DNA of 64,000 nucleotides from JAXLXE01 sp046328115 (GTDB lineage: Bacteria > Chloroflexota > UBA6077 > JACCZL01). The stretch is from contig JAXLXE010000001.1 of the NCBI GenBank assembly GCA_046328115.1, positions 3,124,622-3,188,621 on the forward strand, given 5' to 3'. Positions 43,151 to 52,873 of this stretch are shown here, piece after piece. Under the pieces are notes generated by a model. It was not told the origin of the DNA. It was given only the letters and a program-made list of their open reading frames with translations, and made no database searches. Numbering within the stretch: position 1 is the stretch's first letter; each line of letters opens with the position of its first letter. The translations under genes were made by a program, and so were the position numbers.

Positions 43151-44014
43151 TTGTCCACCACGGAAGTGCAGGCACCTATCCAGCAAGGCGGCTCGGCGCC
43201 TCCGAGCACGGCTGCCGCCGCGCGTCCGGCCCCCAGCGCGGTCCCAGTTGAGCTGGTAATCGACGAGCTACCCGCGGCCCCGCGACGCTGGGGACGCTGG
43301 CTGCTGATTGGCTCCGCGATCGTCCTGGTGCTGGTGGCAGCGATCTGGGGCGGGTACATCTACTGGTACGAAGCCACCTTTTTCGTGACCACAGACAACG
43401 CCCAGGTCACGGGCGACCTCGTGCAGGTAGGCTCTCTTCAGCCCGGCAGAATCGTGGCCACCAACGTCGACGTAGGCGACCGCGTTCAGCGCGATCAGGA
43501 GATCGCCGTGGTCACGATGCCCCAGCAAGTGACCACCGGCACCAGCGGCGCGCTCCGTATCGAAGAGACCACGGCTCAGGCCACGTTCGTCTCGGTGCGC
43601 GCGCCATTCACGGGACTGATCGTGGCCCGTCAGGGACAGGTGGGCGGCACCGTCTCAGCCGGGCAGCCCATGTACACGCTTGTGGACCTGGCGCGGATCT
43701 GGGTGCGGGCAAATATTGAGGAGACCAAGGTGGCCAGGCTCCGCCCAGGCCAGCCAGTGGAGATCCACCTTGACGCCCTGGGGCAGTCGTTTGATGGGCG
43801 AGTCGTCTCCATCACGCCGGCCAGCGCGGCCACCTTCTCGCTGCTGCCCAGCCAGAACACCTCGGGCAACTTCATCAAGGTCACCCAGCTTGTCCCCGTG
43901 AAGATCGCTATCGATGCGCGGGGCGTGGTGCTGCCGCTGGGTACCTCGGCCACGGTCCGCGTCCAGGTCCAGGAGCCTGACGTCCCGCCACCGTGGCGGC
44001 CATGGCGGCAGTAG
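43151..44014 (+). CDS. HlyD/EmrA-type membrane fusion protein, short form
   Basis: 287 residues from TTG 43151, behind GGGGGCGG; TTG 43136 is an alternative. One N-terminal membrane helix (WLLIGSAIVLVLVAAIWGGY) then ATFFVTTDNAQVTGDLVQVG, the EmrA barrel-sandwich strand. The two lipoyl halves are joined by only ~25 residues (TMPQQVTTGTSGALRIEETT), with no coiled-coil hairpin, whereas EmrA has about 100. The rest is beta-barrel (VWVRANIEETKVARLRPGQP in part). It should pair with the MFS exporter that overlaps its 3' end. Confidence 0.87.
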   Translation: MSTTEVQAPIQQGGSAPPSTAAAARPAPSAVPVELVIDELPAAPRRWGRWLLIGSAIVLVLVAAIWGGYIYWYEATFFVTTDNAQVTGDLVQVGSLQPGRIVATNVDVGDRVQRDQEIAVVTMPQQVTTGTSGALRIEETTAQATFVSVRAPFTGLIVARQGQVGGTVSAGQPMYTLVDLARIWVRANIEETKVARLRPGQPVEIHLDALGQSFDGRVVSITPASAATFSLLPSQNTSGNFIKVTQLVPVKIAIDARGVVLPLGTSATVRVQVQEPDVPPPWRPWRQ

Positions 44015-45573
44015 CAACAGTCTCGCGCCCGCGGGCGGCCCGCACGGCGCGCCTGCACGGGCTGGCCTACCACTGGCAGGCGCTCATCGTGGTAGTCCTT
44101 GGCTCGTTCAGCGTCATCCTGAACCAGACGGTCCTCAACGTCGCGCTGCCCCGCATCATCGCCGTATTCGAGGCATCGGTAGACCAGGGCCAGCTCGTGG
44201 TGACGGCATACATGGTGGCGATGGCCGTGGTCATTCCCGCCTGTGGGTACGCGACCGATACCTTTGGAGCGCGCCGCGCCTACCTCTCCACGCTTTCCCT
44301 GTTCACCGTGTTCACCGCGCTGTGTGGCCTGGCCCCCAGCATCGAGGGGCTGATCGCGTTCAGAGTGCTACAGGGTCTTGCCGGCGGCATGATCATGACC
44401 CTGGGGCTGACCATCATGTTCCAGGCCGTCCCACCGCGCCAGCGCGGCTCGGTGATGGGCGTGTTCGGCCTGCCGGTGCTGGTCGCGCCCATGGTTGGAC
44501 CCATCATCGGCGGGTACCTGGTGGAGTTCCTGAACTGGCGCTTGATCTTTGGGCTCGGCGTGCCCATCGGCATCCTCAGCGTGCTTGTTGGCGCCGCCGT
44601 GCTGCGCCCCAGCGCGCCGCGTGAGGGCTCCCGGTTCGACGGCGTGGGTTTCACCCTGATCGGCGTGGGCTTCGCGTGCGCGCTGCTGGCACTTTCGGAG
44701 GCGCCTCGCGAAGGCTGGACCGCCACCATCACGGTCAGCCTGGGAGTCGTGGCGCTGGTGAGCATCGTGGCCGCGGTGGCCTACGAGCTCTGGCACCCGC
44801 AGCCGCTCATCGATCTCCGCGTACTCGGCGATCGAACCTACCCATTTGCCACCGCCGTGAGCTGCGTCTTCATGGTGGGGATGTTCGCGTCCTCGCTGCT
44901 GCTCCCCCTGTTCCTGCAGAACGTGCGTGGCCTGGGTCCGCTTGACACGGGCCTGCTGCTGGCACCGGAAGCGGTGGCATCCGGCCTCATGATGCCGTTC
45001 GCCGGTAGGTTGCTGGATCGGTTTGGGCCGCGGCCGCTGGTGATACCCGGATTGATCGCCACCGCGCTCTCCTACTGGTTGCTGGCCGGGATCGATCCCA
45101 ACACATCAGACACCACGCTCCGGCTCGTCCTGGTGCTGCGCGGCCTGGCCATGGGCGCGTCCATGATGCCCGTGATCACCTTCGCTATGGACAACATCTC
45201 CCCCGCCAGGCTGCCCCGCGCAACAGCGCTGGGCAACGTCCTGCGCCAGCTCGCGGGCGCGTTTGGCACGGCCTTCTTCGCCAGCGTGCTCCTGGACCGC
45301 CAGACCTACCATCAGGCAATCCTGGCCCAGACGGCCACGGCCGGGTCAGCGTCAGTGATCCAGCTCCTCAGCACCACCGCGAACAACTTGATGCTGCTCG
45401 GTGTGGCGCGGGATACCGCCGACCTCCTGGCCCTGAGTACGCTCTCCCGCCAGGTCAGTCAGGCGGCCACGGTCCGAGCGTTCGGCGACTGCTTTTACCT
45501 GGCCGCCTTCTTCCTCATCGCGGGGCTGGTCCCAGCGCTCCTGCTGAATCGACGACGCCGCGCGCACAGCTAG
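43993..45573 (+). CDS. DHA2-family MFS drug:H+ antiporter (EmrB/QacA-like)
   Basis: 526 residues, overlapping the fusion-protein gene by 22 bases; GTG 43993 as called, ATG 44002 possible. Fourteen hydrophobic spans are expected. Motif C-like LNVALPRIIAVFEASVDQ in TM1, motif A-like GYATDTFGARRAYL after TM2, then GLAGGMIMTLGLTI typify DHA2. It exports amphipathic compounds coupled to proton entry. The adjacent hairpin-less fusion protein fits a single-membrane export complex. Followed after 13 bases by a serine hydrolase gene. Confidence 0.92.
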   Translation: MAAMAAVATVSRPRAARTARLHGLAYHWQALIVVVLGSFSVILNQTVLNVALPRIIAVFEASVDQGQLVVTAYMVAMAVVIPACGYATDTFGARRAYLSTLSLFTVFTALCGLAPSIEGLIAFRVLQGLAGGMIMTLGLTIMFQAVPPRQRGSVMGVFGLPVLVAPMVGPIIGGYLVEFLNWRLIFGLGVPIGILSVLVGAAVLRPSAPREGSRFDGVGFTLIGVGFACALLALSEAPREGWTATITVSLGVVALVSIVAAVAYELWHPQPLIDLRVLGDRTYPFATAVSCVFMVGMFASSLLLPLFLQNVRGLGPLDTGLLLAPEAVASGLMMPFAGRLLDRFGPRPLVIPGLIATALSYWLLAGIDPNTSDTTLRLVLVLRGLAMGASMMPVITFAMDNISPARLPRATALGNVLRQLAGAFGTAFFASVLLDRQTYHQAILAQTATAGSASVIQLLSTTANNLMLLGVARDTADLLALSTLSRQVSQAATVRAFGDCFYLAAFFLIAGLVPALLLNRRRRAHS

Positions 45574-45586
45574 TTCGGAGGCTGAT

Positions 45587-46954
45587 ATGCCCGGGTCCTC
45601 CACCCCGCGGCTCGATGCCGCGTTTGCCCAGCTAACCAACCGCGTGCGAGCCGCGCAGCAGCGCCTCGGGGTCCCGGGCGTGACGTTCGGCGTGCTCCAC
45701 GGTACCGACCAGCGCGTGGGCGCCCTCGGCGTCACCAGCTTGGAGCATCCGCTGGACGTGACCACGGAGACCCTGTTCCAGATCGGCTCCATCAGCAAGA
45801 CGGTGACCGCCACGGCGATTATGCGCCTGGTGGAGCGCGGCGATCTGGACTTGAACGCGCCCGCCAGAAGCTACCTGCCTGAGCTCCGCCTGGCCGATGA
45901 GAGCGTGGCGCGCGCCGTGGAGGTGCGCCATCTGCTCAACCACACCGGCGGCTGGGTGGGTGACTTCTTCCCGCGGACCAGCGACGGCGATGACGCTCTG
46001 GCCTCGGTGCTTCCCCAGCTCGAGAGCCTTCCCCAGATCACGCCGCTCGGCGCAACCCACTCGTACAACAACGCCGCGTTCTACATCGCCGGGCGGCTCA
46101 TCGAGCGGGCAACCGGGCTCACGTACGAGCGCGCCGCGCACGATCTGGTCCTGGGTCCCCTCGGCATGGCCCGCTCGTACTTTGGCGCGGAGCCCGTAAT
46201 CACCGAGCGGTTCGCGGTAGGTCACCAGGCGCATGCTGGCGCGCACGCCGTTGCCAGGCCGTGGGGGCTCTCCCGAGCGGCCAACCCCGTCGGCGGCATC
46301 GTCTCGAGCGTCCCGGATCTGTTGCGCTACGCGCGCTTTCACCTCGGCGACGGGCACAGTGAGTCTGGCGAGAGACTGCTAAAGGCCGAGACGATCGAGC
46401 TAATGCAGCGGCCGCTCGACCCATCGACCAGCGTCGGCGTGTCCTGGATGCTGGACGCGGTCGGCGGAGCCCGCACGTTCGGACATTCGGGCGCGACCAA
46501 CGGGCAGATGGCGTTGCTGCTCCACGTGCCGGAGCGGAGCTTCGCGGTGGCCGTGCTGGCGAGCTCCAGCCTCGGCGCGGCGCTAAACCGGGAGGTCTCG
46601 TTGGCCGCGCTGGAGCTGATTCTGGGAATCGCGCCGGAGCCCGTGCCGACCGTCAGGGTGGACGCCACGGATCTGGCAGCGTGCCTCGGCCGATACCGGG
46701 CGCGGCTCAACGAGCTAGAGCTGTTCCAGGATGGTTCGGAGCTCATGCTGCGGGTGACGCCAACCGGCGGCTTCCCGTTCGCCGACTCGCCGCCGCGCCC
46801 GGCCCTCGATCCCGTGCGCGTGGCCTTCACCTCGCGCGACCGGCTGCTCGCGCTGGACGTTCCGTTTACTGGCAACCCCGGCGAGATCCTACGAGACGGG
46901 AACGGAAACGTGGAGTGGCTGCGGTTCGGGGGGCGGATCGCCCGCAAGCTCTAG
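45587..46954 (+). CDS. Serine hydrolase, class C beta-lactamase family
   Basis: 455 residues, CGGAGG before ATG. Catalytic SxxK is in QIGSISKTVTATAI, YxN in HSYNNAAFY (Tyr-Asn-Asn) and the third motif is HSG (RTFGHSGATNG). The C-terminal ~110 residues (DLAACLGRYRARLNELELFQ) are the extra beta domain of PF11954-like esterase members. No signal peptide, unusual for a beta-lactamase or carboxypeptidase, so an intracellular esterase or peptidase is more likely. Same operon as the exporter. Confidence 0.88.
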   Translation: MPGSSTPRLDAAFAQLTNRVRAAQQRLGVPGVTFGVLHGTDQRVGALGVTSLEHPLDVTTETLFQIGSISKTVTATAIMRLVERGDLDLNAPARSYLPELRLADESVARAVEVRHLLNHTGGWVGDFFPRTSDGDDALASVLPQLESLPQITPLGATHSYNNAAFYIAGRLIERATGLTYERAAHDLVLGPLGMARSYFGAEPVITERFAVGHQAHAGAHAVARPWGLSRAANPVGGIVSSVPDLLRYARFHLGDGHSESGERLLKAETIELMQRPLDPSTSVGVSWMLDAVGGARTFGHSGATNGQMALLLHVPERSFAVAVLASSSLGAALNREVSLAALELILGIAPEPVPTVRVDATDLAACLGRYRARLNELELFQDGSELMLRVTPTGGFPFADSPPRPALDPVRVAFTSRDRLLALDVPFTGNPGEILRDGNGNVEWLRFGGRIARKL

Positions 46955-47099
46955 CCATCCGCCGCCATCGACAAAAATGTCGGCAGCGCGACACCTGGTC
47001 TGACAGGCGCGAGGCAGTCAATCCCCCTCTCACGGCGGATCATGGACACGTGACCGGTACATCGCGAAGGACGGGGCCAGAAGGCCCGTGGAGACTCGT

Positions 47100-48821
47100 A
47101 TGCGAGTAGCGCTTCTCAGCACGGTGCTGGCCATCGTGCTCACCGTTGGTGGTCCCGCCCGCGCCGCATCCGCCCAGGAGCGGATGGAAGGGTGGTCGTT
47201 GCTCGGGCCGCTGGGCTCCCGCGGTATCCGCGCCGTGGCCGTTGACCCGCGCTGGCCAGCCCAACGGGCCATCATGGCGTCCGCGTTCAACGAGCTGCTT
47301 CGCTCGTACGACGGTGGACAGACCTGGGACTCCGTGCCAGCCGCCACATTCTCGGAGCTCGAGCTGCGTGACTATCAGGGCTCGCGCATCCTGCTGGCGC
47401 TAGGCGGACCCAGCAACAAGCAGACCCTCCAGCGTTCGACGGACGACGGCGCTACCTGGGCTACGGTGCTCGAGCTGGGCTCGGAGCATAAGCTCGTCCT
47501 CTCGCCCAGCTTCGCAACAGACGGTCGAGCCTACGTCGTGCTCCAGGATCAGCTCATGGAGACCCGTGACGGTGGTCAGCGCTGGGAGCAGGTGAACCCG
47601 TTCCCCGGTCAGCGCGCTTCAGATCTGGCGTTCTCCCCAAACTTCGCGCAAGACCAGACCATCTTCGCGGCGTTCGTGAGCGGGCCGTTCAGATCGGGCC
47701 TGGCCTCCGGCGAAGCACAGCCGTACAACGAGTCGAGCGTGGGCGTCGCGATCTCCACGGACGGCGGAACAAGCTGGACTCCGAGCGGCCAGGGAATGGA
47801 GAACGACGGCGCGCCGTTCCGCCAGGTTCGGACACTCTCGATCTCGCCGACGTTCGGCACGGATGGGACAATCTTCGCGGGCGCCTGGGGGCCCCAGAAC
47901 ATGACAAACGTCGGACCCGGCTCGCTGCCCTTCCCCAAGACGGGGCTGTTCAGGAGCCGCGATCGCGGCGCCACCTGGCAGTTCGTCTCCGCGGCCTATC
48001 AGCGCGCCACCGTAGCCATGTCCAGCGCATTCGCCTCAGACGGGATCGCCGTGGCAGCGTTCAGCGGCAGCGGCTTCTCCCCCGCCTCCAGCAACTGCCG
48101 GCTCATGCGCACGGTAGACGGCGGCGACACGTGGACCGAGACAGTACGGCCCGGGTCTTACGAAGGATGCAACGAGATCAAGATGGTCGGCACGGGAGCG
48201 TCCGCCTACGGACTCGTGATGAAGGGGCCCGGTTGGCTGTACTCTCGGGACGGCGGCCAGAGCTGGACCGGCATTGGCTCACCCATACGGGACGGCGGAG
48301 TCTCCCTGCTCGCGCCACGGCTGGTCGACAGCGGATCCGCTGGGCCCGCGTTGCTGCTGGGAGCCCCCGCGGGTGGCGTCTGGGCCGCCGGGGGCGACTT
48401 TGCCGAGACCGCCGGTCATCTAGCATGCGCGGGCACCACCGCCGGCGGATTTGATCGCGTCTACTCCTCCTCGATCGCGATGGGCGCCCGCCTGGGCTGC
48501 GCCCTCGGGCCCGAGACGCCCGTGGCGATCCACGAGCGGCGCGTCGCCACCGCCCGGGCAATCTGGCTGGATGACGGCGGAGACGCCTGGGCGAGCCTCA
48601 GCGACGGCTCACCCGACCGTTGGAACGCCTGGGCGCAGAAGTCCAGAGCAAAGGACCCAATCGGCAATGGTTCCGAAGTCGTGGCGACGGGCGCCGTGCA
48701 GCGATTCGAGACCGGGACCATGCTCTTCCTCCCACGCCCGGACGGCAAGCGGACCATCATCGTGCTCACCCAGTCCTCGGGCAGCGCGTCCGGGTCCTGG
48801 CTCGAGGTCGCTGACGAGTGA
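47100..48821 (+). CDS. Secreted BNR/sortilin-like beta-propeller
   Basis: 573 residues from ATG 47100 (GGAG upstream; GTG 47088 in frame). Signal peptide MRVALLSTVLAIVLTVGG...ASA. Asp-box repeats recur: RSYDGGQTWDSV, RSTDDGATWATV, ETRDGGQRWEQV, STDGGTSWTPSG, RSRDRGATWQFV, RTVDGGDTWTET and YSRDGGQSWTGI. Such Asp-box propellers resemble sialidases and VPS10 but lack catalytic residues, so this is likely a binding or structural surface protein. Coupled to the next gene by GTGA. Confidence 0.87.
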   Translation: MRVALLSTVLAIVLTVGGPARAASAQERMEGWSLLGPLGSRGIRAVAVDPRWPAQRAIMASAFNELLRSYDGGQTWDSVPAATFSELELRDYQGSRILLALGGPSNKQTLQRSTDDGATWATVLELGSEHKLVLSPSFATDGRAYVVLQDQLMETRDGGQRWEQVNPFPGQRASDLAFSPNFAQDQTIFAAFVSGPFRSGLASGEAQPYNESSVGVAISTDGGTSWTPSGQGMENDGAPFRQVRTLSISPTFGTDGTIFAGAWGPQNMTNVGPGSLPFPKTGLFRSRDRGATWQFVSAAYQRATVAMSSAFASDGIAVAAFSGSGFSPASSNCRLMRTVDGGDTWTETVRPGSYEGCNEIKMVGTGASAYGLVMKGPGWLYSRDGGQSWTGIGSPIRDGGVSLLAPRLVDSGSAGPALLLGAPAGGVWAAGGDFAETAGHLACAGTTAGGFDRVYSSSIAMGARLGCALGPETPVAIHERRVATARAIWLDDGGDAWASLSDGSPDRWNAWAQKSRAKDPIGNGSEVVATGAVQRFETGTMLFLPRPDGKRTIIVLTQSSGSASGSWLEVADE

Positions 48822-49927
48822 GCCGGCTCAGCCGCGGCCGGCGGGCTATCGGACGAGTGATCGTCACCCTCGCCCTCGTACTGGCCGGCGGATCCACCGC
48901 CACAGCCGCGCCGGCTGGGCTGCCGGCGCCGCCGCAGTGGGAGCCGCTGCCACTGGCCCACCGCGTGACAAGCGAGACCCGCATCAATGGGATCTTCGCG
49001 CCGCCGGGCGGCCCGCTGTATGCGCTCCTCGACCGCGTTGGGACATTTCGTAGCGACGACGAGGGACTATCCTGGACCGACCTGCGCATCCCCATCAGCC
49101 TGCAATTGCAGGCGGTGGATCCGGTAGACCATCGTCGGCTCTACCTCACCGGATCTGGAGGCATCTACGTCAGCGAAGACGCTGGGCGGACGTTTGACCT
49201 GATCCTCAACATCGGGTACGGAGCGCGGCACGTGGTGGTGAGCCCCGCGGACCCCAGCGTGGTCTACGCGGCCGCGATCTCTTCAGAAGCCATGGCCCCA
49301 GGAGGCCAGAAGTCATGGCTCTTCCGCAGTCGCGACCGAGGCCGCACCTGGAAGGTGCTGCCAGACGAGACGGCAACCGGCACCTTCATCTCAGTGGGGC
49401 CGCTCATGTCCGATCCGCGCGACGCCAACCGGCTGATGGTCCAGGCCGACGCCGGAGGCGTGAGCTTCCCAACACGTTGGCGACTGCGAGAGACCCGGGA
49501 CCAGGGTGAAAGCTGGACCGAGGGTATCCACCTGGCGTGTGGATCGCCACGCTCCCTGGCACGCGCCGGCGAGACCCTCTGGCTCACCACATCCTTCAGC
49601 TCAGGTGTGTGTGGTGGGCAGCGGACGGGATACCTGCTCTGGCGGTCGGAGGACGACGGCGCTGCCTGGGCCGTGGTTCACGAGTGGCCCAGGTTTGGGG
49701 TCCATCCCGTGGTGGCCGACCAGACGGTGCCTGATCGGCTGTACGCCGGGGTCTCCCGTCCGCTCGGCGCAGGCGTGATTACGAGCGCCGATGGCGGCGC
49801 CACCTGGTCTCCGCTGGGCGGCGAGGAGCCGGGCGACATCCGCCATCTTGTGCTCAGCGCCGACGGGCGCTACCTGTACGCGGCTGGCGAGCGCCTTTGG
49901 CGGCTGCGGTTGGGCCCGGATTCCTAG
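48818..49927 (+). CDS. Second secreted BNR propeller
   Basis: 369 residues from GTG 48818 overlapping the upstream TGA. The signal peptide VIVTLALVLAGGSTATAAPA is followed by Asp boxes (RSDDEGLSWTDL, VSEDAGRTFDLI, RSRDRGRTWKVL, SADGGATWSPLG). About half the length of its neighbour, so probably one propeller versus one-plus. Paralogous to it and to the gene at 62670. Shares the CTAG stop with the convergent LLM gene. Confidence 0.84.
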   Translation: MSRLSRGRRAIGRVIVTLALVLAGGSTATAAPAGLPAPPQWEPLPLAHRVTSETRINGIFAPPGGPLYALLDRVGTFRSDDEGLSWTDLRIPISLQLQAVDPVDHRRLYLTGSGGIYVSEDAGRTFDLILNIGYGARHVVVSPADPSVVYAAAISSEAMAPGGQKSWLFRSRDRGRTWKVLPDETATGTFISVGPLMSDPRDANRLMVQADAGGVSFPTRWRLRETRDQGESWTEGIHLACGSPRSLARAGETLWLTTSFSSGVCGGQRTGYLLWRSEDDGAAWAVVHEWPRFGVHPVVADQTVPDRLYAGVSRPLGAGVITSADGGATWSPLGGEEPGDIRHLVLSADGRYLYAAGERLWRLRLGPDS

Positions 49928-50862
49928 GAAGCCAGCCGCGCCCGAACGGATCGGATCACCGGCTCCATGGCCTTGACTGCGTCAACGGTCCAGGGGTCAA
50001 GAATCAGCGTGAGGTGCGTCGCACCGGCGCCCGCGAAGGCGGCCAGCTTGCCCGCTAGCTCCTCCACACTGCCACGCTGCGCCGTCGGCGGGGCTCCCGG
50101 GGCATCGAACCCTGGCGCCACGGCAAACGTGCCCGCCGTCCGGCGGATCTCCTGGGGGTTCCGTCCCACGTCTTCGCACGCCGCGTCCAGCGCCGCATAC
50201 GGCGCCTGCAGATCGTTGGGGCTGGCGTGCCACACGGAGTTGTAAGCGTTGGCATAGCGCGCCACCAGGCGGAGCATGCGTGGGCGTGCCGCGCCGATCC
50301 AGATGGGGATATCGCCGCCTCGCGGGCCGCGCGGGCGTAGCTCGCAGTTCGCCGCCTGGTAGTACTCGCCGTTGAAGTCCACGTGCCCCGTGCGCAGCAG
50401 CGGCACGATCACCTGCAGCGCTTCGTCAAATCGGCTAGCCAGATGGTCAAACGGGTAGCCAAATGCGTCGTACTCCGGCTGGTGCCAGCCAGCGCCCAGG
50501 CCAAGCAGGAGTCGCCCACCGCTCACCTCGTCCAGCGTATCGGCGATCTTGGCCAACAGGGCCGGGTTGCGAAAGCTCGTGCACGCCACGAAGGGGCCAA
50601 GCGTGACCGAGCGAGTGGCCTCCGCGAGCGAGCCCAGCAGCGTGAAGGCCTCGAACACGCCAACCGTGACGTCCTCCGGGAGCACCACGGAGCCCGCGTT
50701 CCGCATCAGGGTATGGTCAGCCACCCAGATGGTGTCGAATCCGACACCCTCGGCTGCCTGCGCGCAATCGCGCAGCTCGGACCAGCCGACCACGCGGCCC
50801 AGGTCCGCCCCCCGTTGCTCTCCCTGCCGCAGCAGCAATCCGATCTCGAGCGGTCTGGCCAT
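49924..50862 (-). CDS. LLM-class F420-dependent oxidoreductase
   Basis: 312 residues, upstream GGAGGG. Barrel landmarks: DTIWVADHTLMRNAG, TSFRNPALLAKIADTLDEVS, GRLLLGLGAGWHQPEYDAFG (the classic LLM signature) and IPIWIGAARPRMLRLVARYA. It fits the TIGR03619-like F420 subgroup better than FMN monooxygenases, but cofactor is not certain. Convergent with the BNR pair and divergent from the VOC gene. Confidence 0.9.
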   Translation of the reverse strand: MARPLEIGLLLRQGEQRGADLGRVVGWSELRDCAQAAEGVGFDTIWVADHTLMRNAGSVVLPEDVTVGVFEAFTLLGSLAEATRSVTLGPFVACTSFRNPALLAKIADTLDEVSGGRLLLGLGAGWHQPEYDAFGYPFDHLASRFDEALQVIVPLLRTGHVDFNGEYYQAANCELRPRGPRGGDIPIWIGAARPRMLRLVARYANAYNSVWHASPNDLQAPYAALDAACEDVGRNPQEIRRTAGTFAVAPGFDAPGAPPTAQRGSVEELAGKLAAFAGAGATHLTLILDPWTVDAVKAMEPVIRSVRARLAS

Positions 50863-50961
50863 AGCGATGTCTTCCCTCCTCTAACGGTCCAGCGACGGCC
50901 CAGGCGAACGCCCAGTCACGGGCCACGCGCGGGAGCGGAGATTATCGGGCTCCCCACACCC

Positions 50962-50990
50962 TTGACGCCCAACGCCGCATCGCCTACGGT
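50962..50990 (+). promoter_or_regulatory. Possible promoter of the VOC gene
   Basis: TTGACG at 50962 and TACGGT at 50985 with a 17-bp spacer approximate sigma-70 -35 and -10 boxes, 60 bp before the VOC ATG. The -10 is weak. Confidence 0.35.
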
Positions 50991-51049
50991 TCCGGCGGGG
51001 CCGCCGCCACGCGCGCCGGGCCCGCGTACGTACACGGGAGGTTGCGCCG

Positions 51050-51448
51050 ATGGCGTTTCGCATCAACCACATCCACCTCAAGGCTCCGGATCCAGAGAAG
51101 ACCGCCAACTGGTACGCGAAGGCATTCAACCTGAAGATCGATTCAGACATCGTCCGCCCATCCGGCGACCGCTTCATCCGCTGCAAGAGCGAGGACGGCG
51201 GCATGGCGGTCAATATCTCCGGCGCGCGGGCGAACGAGACGATGGGGCCCGGCAACGCACAGGCGCACTGGGGTCTGGAGCACTTTGGCTTCGACACTGA
51301 GGACATCGTTGCGGACATCAAGCGGCTGGAAGGGCTGGGCGCCAAGCTGTTGGAGGGCCCAATCCACAACCCGAACGGCCCGAGCATCTGCTTCATGCAG
51401 TGCCCGGATGACGTCCGCATCGAGCTGATCCAGCAGCCGAAGCCATAG
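51050..51448 (+). CDS. VOC superfamily (glyoxalase-like) protein
   Basis: 132 residues. Strand 1 FRINHIHLKAPDPEKTANWY carries the first metal His, the centre HWGLEHFGFDTEDI a second His, and the terminal DDVRIELIQQP the Glu. One complete VOC domain pair, related to glyoxalase I, dioxygenases and methylmalonyl-CoA epimerase. The substrate is not apparent. It stands between divergent and same-strand genes with its own promoter candidate. Confidence 0.85.
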   Translation: MAFRINHIHLKAPDPEKTANWYAKAFNLKIDSDIVRPSGDRFIRCKSEDGGMAVNISGARANETMGPGNAQAHWGLEHFGFDTEDIVADIKRLEGLGAKLLEGPIHNPNGPSICFMQCPDDVRIELIQQPKP

Positions 51449-51495
51449 CCGGCCTGCTTCCAGCCACGAGGGCGCGCCGACCTGGGCGCGCTCTC

Positions 51496-52857
51496 GTGGC
51501 TCGCCTCGCCACCCGCGCCCTTGGGTTAGCCATCCTGATCCTGGCGGCGGGTCTGATCGCCCCAACCCACGCGCAGCCCGATCCTCGCCTGTTCGAGGCC
51601 ACCGGGTTCCGCGTGGACGACGACGTGATCTGGGACTTCTTCCAGAGACGCGGCGGCACGCGGACCTTTGGCAACGCGATCTCCCGCACAGCCACGCTCG
51701 GAGGCGTCCCCACGCAGTTGTTCGAGCGGTTCGTCGTACAGCGCCTGGGTGACCGCGCCACCGTGCTCAACGCCCTGGACGCCGGCTGGTTAGACACCAG
51801 CGACCTGCTAGGCGAGCCGCTGCCACCGGTGGATCCAGCGCTGGTCCGGCTAGCGCCCAACGCGGCAAGTCCCGACTACGGATCCGCGTTGAAGGACCTC
51901 GTCGATCGCGCCGTGCCGAACGAGCTGGACGGATTACCCGTGCGATTCCGCGACGCCTTCGCGAATACCGTCACGGAGGCGGATGCCTTCCCAACGGGAG
52001 GCGCCAACACGGCGCTCCTGCCGCTCTTCAACGTTGAGGTGTGGGGGCTCCCCACGTCCGCGCCCCTGCGCGATGGCGCCACGCCAGAACGGGTCTATCT
52101 GCGGTTCCAACACGGGCTGCTGCGGTTCACGGCCGCGTGCCGCTGCACGGAGACGGTGCCCGTGGGCGCACGACTGAAGGCAGTTCTGACGGGCGAAGTG
52201 CCGGCGCCGGGCAGCCGGCTGGCCAGTCAGTACGACCGGACCGCGCACGTCGGACCCAGGGATCCGGCGCTGCTGCCAGACTCCGATCTGGCAAATGCGT
52301 TTCGACCATCGACAGAGTCAGCCCCGGTGGCCGTCGCCACCAGCGAACCATCGGCTCGGCCGGCTCCCGCGGTTCCCGAGGGGCCCAACCCGCGTGACAT
52401 TATCCTGACGCAGGATGAGGTCGGCGTAGATGGGAAGCCCGTCCTGTCTGATGCGGGGAAGGACCCCCGTGGGTCCTGGATCCGCCGGCGCTGGGAGCGC
52501 AAGCGCGAGACGCTCGCCGTGAACACGGGGCCCACGGTGGCCGACAACACCATCTGGATAGCCAACGACGTGGAAAGCGCACACGCCATCTTCGCGGAAG
52601 AGGCCGCGCGGGATGACTTTCCGGAGGCCGGAGACAAGCGCGAGGGGTCGTTCCCGTTCAAGATCGACAAGCTGGGCGACGAGATCTCCGCCATGAGTGC
52701 CTGCGAAAAATGCTCCGACCAGCGGCTCAACCTGCACCACCGAATCGTCGCGCGCAAGGGTCGCGTGGTGAGCGTGATGTACCTGTTTGGTCGCGACAAC
52801 GTGATCGATCAGAAGATGGCAACGTGGTTCGTGGCACAGGTGCTGCTGCGCATCTGA
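51496..52857 (+). CDS. Secreted protein with Chloroflexota-type FGxxIS module
   Basis: 453 residues from GTG 51496. Signal peptide LATRALGLAILILAAGLIAP ending THAQ. Residues ~35-75 (VIWDFFQRRGGTRTFGNAIS) form the F-x3-GG-x3-FG-x-x-IS unit I associate with secreted Chloroflexota proteins. A second degenerate unit may lie at ~150-190. The C-terminal part after a Pro-rich linker (~280) is charged and ends SACEKCSD...FVAQVLLRI. Function unknown; probably an exported wall or surface protein. Confidence 0.75.
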   Translation: MARLATRALGLAILILAAGLIAPTHAQPDPRLFEATGFRVDDDVIWDFFQRRGGTRTFGNAISRTATLGGVPTQLFERFVVQRLGDRATVLNALDAGWLDTSDLLGEPLPPVDPALVRLAPNAASPDYGSALKDLVDRAVPNELDGLPVRFRDAFANTVTEADAFPTGGANTALLPLFNVEVWGLPTSAPLRDGATPERVYLRFQHGLLRFTAACRCTETVPVGARLKAVLTGEVPAPGSRLASQYDRTAHVGPRDPALLPDSDLANAFRPSTESAPVAVATSEPSARPAPAVPEGPNPRDIILTQDEVGVDGKPVLSDAGKDPRGSWIRRRWERKRETLAVNTGPTVADNTIWIANDVESAHAIFAEEAARDDFPEAGDKREGSFPFKIDKLGDEISAMSACEKCSDQRLNLHHRIVARKGRVVSVMYLFGRDNVIDQKMATWFVAQVLLRI

Positions 52858-52873
52858 TCGGCGCCGGCGCCTC

